DNA from: an uncultured Oscillospiraceae bacterium
GTDB lineage: Bacteria > Bacillota > Clostridia > Oscillospirales > Oscillospiraceae
Length of the DNA: 19,626 nt
Direction of reading: 5' to 3'
Assembly: GCA_934668605.1 (NCBI GenBank)
Contig: CAKUNY010000017.1
Coordinates: 1-19,626 of the forward strand
The notes under the pieces were generated by a model, which worked only from the letters and a program-made list of their open reading frames with translations, was not told where the DNA came from and ran no database searches. This document shows positions 1 through 5,623 of the stretch, piece after piece. Position 1 is the first letter of the stretch. Every line of letters starts with the position of its first letter. Made by a program: the position numbers and the translations under genes.

Positions 1-168
1 CAGCTCCGCGTGGGCAAGGGCAGACTTTCCCTTCTCCCGGCGGTTTCGCCCCCGGCCGACGATCCGGCCGTCTTCCAGCGCGACAACGCAGCCGACCGGC
101 ACCTCGCCGTCATCCGCTGCTTCCTGCGCAAGCTTCAGCGCTTCGCGCATCATGGCCGTATCGTCCAT
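1..168 (-). CDS. tadA: tRNA-specific adenosine deaminase TadA (5' end only, partial)
   Basis: TadA deaminates A34 to inosine in the anticodon wobble position of tRNA-Arg(ACG), in the cytoplasm. The first 56 residues are visible on the minus strand; the rest lies beyond the left edge. The stretch reads as a typical cytidine/deoxycytidylate deaminase-fold N-terminus: the segment MREALKLAQEAADDGEVPVG, then a strand-turn ending at the first zinc-ligand motif HAE (His53, with catalytic Glu55). The ATG at 166-168 is preceded by an AAGGAG ribosome binding site at normal spacing, so the start is secure. A minus-strand promoter lies about 130 bases upstream. A generic nucleoside or guanine deaminase is the alternative, but the N-terminal wording is that of TadA. 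Confidence 0.9.
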   Translation of the reverse strand, partial: MDDTAMMREALKLAQEAADDGEVPVGCVVALEDGRIVGRGRNRREKGKSALAHAEL

Positions 169-300
169 CGCTTCTCCTTGTCTTCGATCAAAAGCCGCCC
201 AGAGGTTCATCCCGGCAAACGCCCGGCAGTGAGAGGCTTTTTCAGATTGGCTGCACACACCTTTTTCAGCCGCCGCGCCGCATACTGCGGTGCTGGTATC

Positions 301-329
301 ATCATACCCGAAACGGAGCCGTTCGTCAA
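301..329 (-). promoter_or_regulatory. Sigma-A-type promoter for tadA
   Basis: On the minus strand a -35 TTGACG (plus coordinates 324-329) and a -10 TATGAT (301-306) are separated by exactly 17 bases. Transcription would start near 295, giving tadA an untranslated leader of about 127 bases. That leader contains an AAAAGCC/GGCTTTT pairing but nothing I recognise as a riboswitch. The 169-472 gap otherwise holds only this promoter, its leader and the divergent promoter at 389-417. Confidence 0.65.
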
Positions 330-388
330 TACGTGCGGCCATGTTCGGCAGCGATCGATGGAATTTGACAAAAAATGTAAATTTCTTC

Positions 389-417
389 TTGACAAACAGC
401 TGTGTGCGTAGTATGCT
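389..417 (+). promoter_or_regulatory. Sigma-A-type promoter for the zinc-ribbon/HTH cassette
   Basis: A perfect -35 TTGACA (389-394) and a -10 TATGCT (412-417) are separated by 17 bases. The site lies about 55 bases upstream of the ATG at 473. A second TTGACA at 365-370 has no matching -10 and is probably incidental. The promoter is divergent from that of tadA. Confidence 0.6.
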
Positions 418-472
418 TTGAATGTAAATAATTGGTATTTCGACAACCGAAGTTTCAAGGAGGAGCATCCAT

Positions 473-688
473 ATGACGCAATCACGCAAAAGATCCCGCG
501 CGCCGAAGGACCGGCAGCAGATTCCTGCCTTTGCTTTCTGCGGCGTGTGCGGCGGGGAAATCTATCTGGGGCAGCTGTATTATGAAATGGACGACCGGCT
601 CGTCTGCCCGGAGTGCCTGCCGGAGTACGCGAAATCGTATTTTCTCAGCCGCCAGCGCACGGCCATGCTTCCGGAGTGGATGGCATGA
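473..688 (+). CDS. Small zinc-ribbon protein, function unknown
   Basis: This 71-residue protein begins with a basic tail rich in Arg and Lys. A compact zinc-ribbon-like core follows, with two CxxC knuckles (Cys23/Cys26 and Cys45/Cys48) separated by 18 residues, a spacing typical of a treble-clef or ribbon zinc site. An AAGGAGG ribosome binding site precedes the ATG and a good promoter lies upstream. The stop codon overlaps the start of the next gene (ATGA), so the two are translationally coupled. I do not recognise a named family. A nucleic-acid-binding or adaptor role working with the downstream sigma-like protein is inference from context only. Confidence 0.7.
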   Translation: MTQSRKRSRAPKDRQQIPAFAFCGVCGGEIYLGQLYYEMDDRLVCPECLPEYAKSYFLSRQRTAMLPEWMA

Positions 689-918
689 CGCTGCTGGAGC
701 TCTCGGCGCAGTATGAAAAAAGCGCACAGCTGCTGCGCGTCCGGCTTTCCGAGCTGCGGCGGCAGAAAAAGATGGCGGAAGACCGGCAGGAGCTTTTCTG
801 GCTGGAGCGGCGGATGGCGGCGCTGTCGCAGATGCTCCGGCAGACGAACGAGCTGGCCGCGCTCACCGCGCACTATTATGAAAGGGGATATTACCGCAAT
901 GAAAGCTATCGGTTATGA
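685..918 (+). CDS. Small helical (coiled-coil-like) protein, function unknown
   Basis: This 77-residue, charged, mostly helical protein has heptad-like Leu/Arg/Glu spacing over residues 1-65 and a Tyr-rich C-terminus. It starts at an ATG overlapping the previous stop (ATGA), which is why this start was chosen over in-frame codons further upstream, and its 3' end overlaps the next gene by 20 bases. Such overlaps indicate one co-translated unit. There is no signal peptide or membrane segment. The pattern resembles small proteins that partner a DNA-binding factor, but no family is recognised. Confidence 0.6.
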   Translation: MTLLELSAQYEKSAQLLRVRLSELRRQKKMAEDRQELFWLERRMAALSQMLRQTNELAALTAHYYERGYYRNESYRL

Positions 919-1141
919 CGATTATCAGGGGCCGCGGCTCACGCGCCAGCAGCAGATCGCCCGCATGCACCGCGTGATCGAAAACGAGCTGACGGAAAAG
1001 CAGCGAAGAGCTGTCCTCGGCTACTACGTCGACAAAAAGACCATGCCCGAGCTTGCCCGGGAGTTCGGCGTCTGCAAGTCGACCGTCTGCCGCACCATCC
1101 AGCGCGCCGAAAAGCGCCTGCGCCGCTGCTTGCGGTATTAA
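899..1141 (+). CDS. Sigma-70 region-4-like HTH DNA-binding protein
   Basis: This 80-residue protein is essentially a stand-alone sigma-70 region 4. From about residue 30 it reads as helix (ELTEKQRRAVLGYYV), then a helix-turn-helix (MPELAREFGV, then KSTVCRTIQRAEKRLRR) with the usual recognition-helix shape and basic end. Region 2 is absent, so it is not a full sigma factor. Proteins of this form occur as prophage or housekeeping transcription factors and as regulators in Clostridia. An AAAGGGG ribosome binding site lies 11 bases upstream of the ATG. The gene overlaps the previous ORF and is the last of the three-gene cassette. DNA binding is well supported by sequence; the target is unknown. 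Confidence 0.75.
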   Translation: MKAIGYDDYQGPRLTRQQQIARMHRVIENELTEKQRRAVLGYYVDKKTMPELAREFGVCKSTVCRTIQRAEKRLRRCLRY

Positions 1142-1155
1142 AATGCCTCGCAGAG

Positions 1156-1177
1156 TTTTGCGTCCGCAGACGCAAAA
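1156..1177. other. Inverted repeat just after the HTH gene
   Basis: A perfect 9-bp stem, TTTTGCGTC / GACGCAAAA, with a four-base loop lies 15 bases after the stop codon of the sigma-like gene. There is no T tract immediately downstream, so it is only a weak candidate terminator or mRNA 3'-end structure. Confidence 0.35.
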
Positions 1178-1245
1178 TAAGATGGAAATTCATTTTATCC
1201 GGCGGCTTTGCCGACCGGAAAAATTCCTATCGCGTAGAGAGTGTG

Positions 1246-1380
1246 TCTTTGCGGGCTCTGCCCGCAAAGACGCGCGGGTCGGAGCGCAGCTTTTTTTCAA
1301 AACAACTTTGTTGTTTTGAAAAAAATTCCCCCGACGAAACGGTCGGGGGCAGGGTTGTGGGATTGACGGCTCGTGCCGTC
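1246..1380. repeat. Cluster of four intergenic hairpins, possible mobile/REP-like element
   Basis: Four consecutive inverted repeats fill the middle of the 1142-1616 gap. (1) 1246-1272 is a 12-bp perfect stem with a TCT loop. (2) 1291-1325 is a 16-bp perfect stem running from a T7 tract to an A7 tract with a TTT loop, so it would make a terminator-like hairpin on either strand. (3) 1328-1349 is an 8-bp stem, CCCCCGAC/GTCGGGGG. (4) 1365-1380 is a 6-bp stem with a TCGT loop. No credible gene is visible here. The density of perfect palindromes suggests a dispersed intergenic repeat or a block of transcription terminators; which of these cannot be decided from one copy. Confidence 0.55.
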
Positions 1381-1534
1381 CGGGATATGAAGTGCGCTCG
1401 CATTGGATAAGCTGTACGCTCAGTATAGCGCGGGAGAAGGGAAAAGTCCGTCGAAACGGGTCGGGCGGGAGAAATTCTATTTTTCCGGTCAAGGCGGCTG
1501 TTTTTTAGAAACACGTTTGCGAAAGCGGCGGACG

Positions 1535-1563
1535 TTGACAGGTCAAACTGGAATTTGTACAAT
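1535..1563 (+). promoter_or_regulatory. Strong sigma-A promoter for the DUF3786-like gene
   Basis: A perfect -35 TTGACA (1535-1540), a 17-base spacer and a -10 TACAAT (1558-1563). Transcription would start near 1570, leaving a leader of about 47 bases that contains the GGAGG ribosome binding site at about 1605-1609. Confidence 0.7.
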
Positions 1564-1616
1564 GGTTGGGTATACAGTATTAGATTGGAAAGTTCGTTTT
1601 ACGATGGAGGGACTTT

Positions 1617-2249
1617 ATGCCAACACCACTTAACAACTATGAAATCATGCGCGACCAGATGGCGGTTGTTTTTTTAAATTACGATCAGGAGATGATGATC
1701 CGGAAGTTTTCGCTCCGGCATGACGAGGCTTTTTTATACATCCGCTTTGTTGGGCGCGAATACCGGATCGACCGGACAACCGGCGCGGTAAGCTGGGAAG
1801 ACACGGAGGCCAAAACCGTTCATCCGGCGGATTACAATGCGGCGATGACCATCTATGATGTTTTGTGCTGCTCGAAGGAAAACTGCCGCGCATCGGGGGA
1901 GATGGTCAGCATCGAAAGCTGTGTGTCGGTACAGGGCGGCTCGCTTTCTTCTCAGAATCGCGGCTTTTTCCAGCACGCTGCGGACTTCTTTGACAAAGAC
2001 CCTGACGCGCTTGCTGCTGCCTGCGAGAAATTAGGAGGGACGCGCCTTGCGCGTGGTGATGCGGCCTATCGGCTGGACGTATTCACGTTTTTGCCGGTAT
2101 CTGTCGCATTCTGGCGTTCAGACGAAGAATTTTCGGCCAGCCTGCAAATTCTGGTAGATCGGAATATCCTCGATTTTATGCACTATGAAACGGCAATGTT
2201 TGCGATCTGCCATTTGATGGAACGTCTGGAGGCGCTTTGCGGCGGATAA
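1617..2249 (+). CDS. DUF3786-like protein
   Basis: This 210-residue soluble protein has no signal peptide or membrane helix. The C-terminal third (about residues 145-205) carries the wording I associate with DUF3786: a conserved FLPVSVAFWRSDEEFSASLQ segment, then a hydrophobic strand, a LDFMHYETAMFAICHLMERL helix and the end. The N-terminal half is an alpha/beta region with a GREYRIDRTTG strand. DUF3786 proteins occur in anaerobic bacteria and archaea and have no established activity. The gene stands alone between a strong promoter and a strong hairpin, so it is probably monocistronic. Family assignment is from recalled pattern only. Confidence 0.7.
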   Translation: MPTPLNNYEIMRDQMAVVFLNYDQEMMIRKFSLRHDEAFLYIRFVGREYRIDRTTGAVSWEDTEAKTVHPADYNAAMTIYDVLCCSKENCRASGEMVSIESCVSVQGGSLSSQNRGFFQHAADFFDKDPDALAAACEKLGGTRLARGDAAYRLDVFTFLPVSVAFWRSDEEFSASLQILVDRNILDFMHYETAMFAICHLMERLEALCGG

Positions 2250-2270
2250 GAAAGCATCATGTTTTGACAC

Positions 2271-2305
2271 GCGAAGGCGCGGCTGCTTGGCAGCCGCGCC
2301 TTCGC
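2271..2305 (+). terminator. Perfect 16-bp hairpin downstream of the DUF3786-like gene
   Basis: GCGAAGGCGCGGCTGC pairs perfectly with its complement around a TTG loop, 21 bases after the stop codon. No T tract follows, so it may be an mRNA-stabilising 3' structure rather than a complete intrinsic terminator. Confidence 0.6.
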
Positions 2306-2365
2306 TATGATTAGGGGTGATGAGATTGGCAGCTTAAATGGTAAGCGCCGCATGGAACGCGTAAT

Positions 2366-2422
2366 GCTCCTTCTATGGAGGACGGTGAGATTCCACTGTC
2401 TTCCATAGAGGGAGCGTTTTTT
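2366..2422 (+). terminator. Rho-independent terminator, 22-bp stem and T6
   Basis: The stem arms 2366-2387 and 2394-2415 pair over 22 bp around an AGATTC loop and are followed within two bases by six Ts (2417-2422). The only three non-Watson-Crick positions are G-U pairs when read as plus-strand RNA; on the other strand they would be A-C mismatches. This fixes the orientation as plus and argues that the RNA structure is selected. It either backs up the hairpin at 2271-2305 or ends a separate small RNA. Confidence 0.8.
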
Positions 2423-2539
2423 GCAAAGCATATGATTTATCTGCAATTTTCAGATATCGGCAAGGGAAAGAGGCAGGAAAACGGCAGCATTTTGCTGAAA
2501 TTAACGACTATTTTTGTGCGGTTTGACCGCCGGAAAATG

Positions 2540-3457
2540 TCAGACTGTCTTTCCGCGGCGGACACGCTTCTGATCGCGCAGCACCTTGCTGCTGACCGCC
2601 CACTGCTGGACATAGTCCACGAAGCGGATGACGGGCGGGGACTGCTGATAGTTCTCCTTGTAGGAGATGCAGAGCTTGCGGCGGAAGTCCGTTTCCAGGG
2701 GCTTATGGTTGACGCGAAACGGCAGGCGGTTGAAAAACAGCTCCGGGCAGACGCTTACGCCGAGGTTCCCCTCGACCATCGAGACGACCGCGTAATCGTC
2801 CACAACACGGTACTGAATGTCCAGATCAATGCCCTGCTGCTCGAAGAACATGCGGATCATCGCATCGTCGCCCTCGTCGACAAGAATGAACGGATATTGG
2901 GACATATCCTCCGGGTAAATTTTGCTGCGGCTGTCGAGCGGGTGGCCGGGCGGATAAATCGCGAAAAGTCGATCCTCCGCGAGCAGAATGTGGTGAATTC
3001 CCCGGATTTGCGGCGCAATTGTGAAGCCGCAGTCCACTGTTCCGTCCAGGATCCACTGGCAGATCTGCGCGTAGTTGCCCTGCTTGATCTCAAAGGAGAT
3101 GGCCGGGTGCTGCTCGCGGAAGCCATTGAGAATATGCGGCAGCCAATGCACGGCGACGCTGGTGAAGGTACCGATGCGGATCGAGCCGTAGTCCAGGTTG
3201 TTGATGGCCGCCGTTTTGTTCTGAAACTCCCGGTAAGCGTTGATCACGGAGCGGATATACGGCAGCAGCGCCCGGCCGTCGGAGGTCAGCTTGACGCCGG
3301 AGCGGTCGCGCACGAGAAGGCGCACATTGAACTCCGATTCGAGCGTGCTGATTGCGTGGCTGACCGCCGACTGCGTGTAATCCATCATGTCCGCCGCTCG
3401 TGTAAGGCTGCCGGTTTCGATAATTTTCAGGAAAACTTCGAATTTCTGAATGTCCAT
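2540..3457 (-). CDS. LysR-type transcriptional regulator
   Basis: This 305-residue LTTR, of typical family length, has an N-terminal winged HTH at residues 1-60 (FLKIIETGSLTRAADMMDYT, then QSAVSHAISTLESEF, the classical LysR pattern), a linker helix, and a type-2 periplasmic-binding-protein-like effector domain from about residue 85. I chose the ATG at 3455-3457 because GGAAAGG lies 9 bases upstream of it. The in-frame ATG nine codons earlier (3484) has no ribosome binding site. The gene is transcribed divergently from the HAD-to-gldA operon, the usual position of an LTTR that controls its neighbour, so it is a good candidate for that operon's regulator. The effector is unknown. Confidence 0.92.
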   Translation of the reverse strand: MDIQKFEVFLKIIETGSLTRAADMMDYTQSAVSHAISTLESEFNVRLLVRDRSGVKLTSDGRALLPYIRSVINAYREFQNKTAAINNLDYGSIRIGTFTSVAVHWLPHILNGFREQHPAISFEIKQGNYAQICQWILDGTVDCGFTIAPQIRGIHHILLAEDRLFAIYPPGHPLDSRSKIYPEDMSQYPFILVDEGDDAMIRMFFEQQGIDLDIQYRVVDDYAVVSMVEGNLGVSVCPELFFNRLPFRVNHKPLETDFRRKLCISYKENYQQSPPVIRFVDYVQQWAVSSKVLRDQKRVRRGKTV

Positions 3458-3484
3458 GTCACGTGGCCTTTCCATCGATTTCAT

Positions 3485-3735
3485 TCATGTATGTCATAAA
3501 TATTATGCGCTTTTTAAAAACAAATGTCCATAGTATAATGGCGACAAATAAAGACGTCGAATCCAACGAGCAGTTATATATTTCGCCGACACAATTGTGA
3601 GATTTCAACCAATCAATAACGAAATCAGTAATTATTTATCGATTGAAGCAACAAACTGACAAAGCGGGCTGCCATTGAGATTCGATATTTTTATATCGGT
3701 ATAATTCGATTTATTTAAAATGAAAAGCTGTTTAC
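3485..3735. promoter_or_regulatory. Divergent control region with dyads and -10 elements
   Basis: This AT-rich intergenic region lies between the LysR gene and the HAD gene. Visible dyads are CATAA-ATA-TTATG (3495-3507), the perfect palindrome CACAATTGTG (3590-3599) and GATAT-TTTT-ATATC (3684-3697). Plus-strand -10 candidates are TATAAT at 3534-3539, with no recognisable -35, and TATAAT at 3700-3705, with TTGAGA at 3675-3680 but a long 19-base spacer. Poor -35 elements are common in LTTR-activated promoters. Which dyad binds the regulator cannot be told from sequence alone. Confidence 0.45.
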
Positions 3736-4419
3736 ATGAAAAGAATTGATGCAATCGCATTTGACCTCGACCACACGCTCTACGACAGAAACGAAACCTG
3801 GAGCGCATTGACCGCTTCCTTTGCACGGGTCTTTGAAGCCGGCCTTTCCGGCGAACAGCTGCTTCGCAGCCTGCAGAGAGCCGACTATGAAAGCACCTAT
3901 GAAGAGTCCAGCTGGCGCGGCATGCTTCAGAAATTGCAGCGCTGGGGCGTGGTAAAGCCCGATGTTCCGTTTGAAGCGTTCGACGCGTTTATCAGAACAT
4001 ATTTCCCGGACGCGATCGTCCCCTACGGCGATACCTACCGCGTGCTGGACTGGTGCCGGGAGATGGGGCTAGGGCCGTCTCTTATTACCAACGGCCACAC
4101 AGGTCTACAGGAGCGAAAGCTCGCAGCGATGCACCTGGAAGACGCGTTTTCCGTCTGCATCATCTGCAATTTAGACGATGGAAGTCCCTGCAAGCCGTCT
4201 CCGGAGCCGTTTTTAGAGCTGGCGGCAAGGCTTTCTCTTCCGCCGGAGCGCATTTTATACGTGGGAGACAATCCGGTCAACGACATTGCGGGCGCGTCCG
4301 GCTGCGGGATGCAGACGGCCTGGCTGAACGTGATGGACAACTGGAAAACCGGCGTGCCGGCGCCGACATTTGAGATCAGCAGACTCAGCGACCTTCCGGC
4401 TTTGGTTTCTGACAGGTAA
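3736..4419 (+). CDS. HAD-superfamily phosphatase
   Basis: This 227-residue HAD hydrolase has all four motifs: I FDLDHT (nucleophile Asp10, acid/base Asp12), II TNG (Thr118), III Lys153 in CKPSP, and IV GDNPVND (Asp178, Asp183). An alpha-helical cap (C1-type) lies between residues 20 and 95, as in phosphoglycolate-phosphatase and YjjG-like nucleotidases. It probably dephosphorylates a small phosphorylated metabolite in the cytoplasm. The start has only a weak ribosome binding site. It is the first gene after the LysR control region and is followed 16 bases later by the tautomerase-like gene, so it probably heads the catabolic operon. The exact substrate cannot be assigned. Confidence 0.85.
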   Translation: MKRIDAIAFDLDHTLYDRNETWSALTASFARVFEAGLSGEQLLRSLQRADYESTYEESSWRGMLQKLQRWGVVKPDVPFEAFDAFIRTYFPDAIVPYGDTYRVLDWCREMGLGPSLITNGHTGLQERKLAAMHLEDAFSVCIICNLDDGSPCKPSPEPFLELAARLSLPPERILYVGDNPVNDIAGASGCGMQTAWLNVMDNWKTGVPAPTFEISRLSDLPALVSDR

Positions 4420-4435
4420 AAAGGAGGATGCAACT

Positions 4436-4777
4436 ATGCCGTGTATTCAAATCACAACCGCTAAATCCATCACCGCCGCGCAGGAGCTGGCCGTCAAGGC
4501 TGAGCTTGGCAAGGCCATCGAGCTTCTGCCGCGCAAGTCTGAAAAATGGCTGATGTGCGTGTTCCGCAAGGACGCTTCCGTCTGGTTCCAGGGCGAGCAG
4601 GCCGACGCGGCGTTCGTCGAGGTCGACGTGTTCGGCACATTGGAAAAAGAGCCGTGCGATGCGCTGACGGCGGCGATCATGCGGATTTTGGAAACGGAGC
4701 TTTCCATCGCGCCGGACAAGCTCTACATCAAATATGCAGCAACCCCGTTCTGGGGATGGAATGGCAAGAACTTTTAA
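4436..4777 (+). CDS. MIF/tautomerase-superfamily protein
   Basis: This 113-residue protein, close to the length of macrophage migration inhibitory factor, begins Met-Pro, so removal of Met would leave the N-terminal proline that is the catalytic base in the tautomerase superfamily. The second half carries the MIF-like wording AIMRILETELSIAPDKLYIK and a C-terminal GWNGKNF, resembling the MIF segment around VYINY and VGWN. A strong AAGGAGG ribosome binding site precedes the ATG at 4436. The family catalyses keto-enol tautomerisation, isomerisation or dehalogenation; the substrate is unknown. Its position between a phosphatase and a dehydrogenase suggests it isomerises a pathway intermediate (inference). 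Confidence 0.75.
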   Translation: MPCIQITTAKSITAAQELAVKAELGKAIELLPRKSEKWLMCVFRKDASVWFQGEQADAAFVEVDVFGTLEKEPCDALTAAIMRILETELSIAPDKLYIKYAATPFWGWNGKNF

Positions 4778-4798
4778 ACCGTAAGGGAGATGCATGAA

Positions 4799-5599
4799 AT
4801 GAAAAATCTGGAACGCTTTGGGAAACTTTTTGATCTGACAGGCCATGTGGCAGTCGTCACCGGCGCTGCGCAGGGCAACGGCATGGGCATTGCAAACGCG
4901 CTGTTTGACGCGGGCGCAACGGTCGTCGCGACGGACATTGCCTTTGGCGAAAAGAAGGAAAACCCGCGCGAGAACCTCTATGACGGCATTGACCGCATGA
5001 TCATGGACGTCACGGACGAGGCAAACGTCGAGCAGGTCTTCGCCGCCATCGCGGAGAAATACGGCAAGCTGGACATTCTGGCCAATAACGCCGGCATCAT
5101 CTACAAAAACCCCGTCGACAAGCTGGAGATGGATCGGTTCAAGAAGGTCATTGACATCAACCTCAACGGCGTCACGATCTGCACGAAGCACGCTGTTCCC
5201 TATATGAAAAAAGCCGGCTGGGGCCGGATCGTAAACGTCTCCTCCTCGCAGGCCTTTTTGACCTCGGAGACTTACAGCGCGTATTCTGCGTCGAAGGCTG
5301 CCGTATCGCACCTGACGCGCATCTGGGGCAACGAGCTGGCGGACTACAACATTCTCGTCAACGCCATCTGCCCGTGCTACGTTATGACCCCGATGATGGT
5401 CGGCTCCATCGCCCGCAAGGCGGCCGAGCTCGGCACGGACACGGACGGCGGCTACAAGTATTTCGCAGACCTCGTCCCGACCCATCGTCTTCTGGAGGTC
5501 GAGGAGGTCGGCAACTGGGCGGCGGTGCTTTGCAGCGAGCTTGGCCTTGCGACGACCGGAAGCAACATCTCCATTACCTGCGGACAGGTTCAGCTTTAA
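4799..5599 (+). CDS. Short-chain dehydrogenase/reductase (SDR)
   Basis: This 266-residue classical SDR has the cofactor motif TGxxxGxG at residues 21-28 (TGAAQGNG), an Asp46 after the second strand that suggests preference for NAD(H) over NADP(H), NNAG at 96-99, and the catalytic set Ser149, Tyr162 and Lys166 (YSASK). The ATG at 4799 is preferred over the one at 4790 because AAGGGAG ends about 9 bases upstream of it. It probably oxidises a secondary alcohol of a polyol, sugar acid or similar compound to a ketone that feeds the adjacent sugar kinase. That step is inferred from gene order: the stop lies 24 bases before the kinase start. Confidence 0.88.
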   Translation: MKNLERFGKLFDLTGHVAVVTGAAQGNGMGIANALFDAGATVVATDIAFGEKKENPRENLYDGIDRMIMDVTDEANVEQVFAAIAEKYGKLDILANNAGIIYKNPVDKLEMDRFKKVIDINLNGVTICTKHAVPYMKKAGWGRIVNVSSSQAFLTSETYSAYSASKAAVSHLTRIWGNELADYNILVNAICPCYVMTPMMVGSIARKAAELGTDTDGGYKYFADLVPTHRLLEVEEVGNWAAVLCSELGLATTGSNISITCGQVQL

Positions 5600-5623
5600 T
5601 TGGCGGAAAAGAGGAGCACACAT

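Noticed and set aside
169..300. SRP RNA (scr/ffs) expected near tadA in Firmicutes
   Set aside because: The conserved GGAAGGAAGCAGCC-type core is absent; in the usual order the gene would lie on the far side of tadA, outside the window.
207..485. Minus-strand ORF of 92 codons in the tadA upstream region
   Set aside because: It spans both divergent promoters, has no ribosome binding site and no recognisable sequence.
1403..1633. Plus-strand ORF of 76 codons before the DUF3786-like gene
   Set aside because: It runs through the strong promoter at 1535-1563, has no ribosome binding site and overlaps the real start at 1617.
2485..2497. CAGCA/TGCTG hairpin as a terminator for the LysR gene
   Set aside because: The stem is only five base pairs and is followed on the minus strand by a short mixed tract, too weak to call.
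2375..3499. Plus-strand open frame of 374 codons
   Set aside because: It lies opposite the LysR gene and reads as its antisense: no ribosome binding site and no recognisable domain, whereas the minus strand gives a textbook LTTR.
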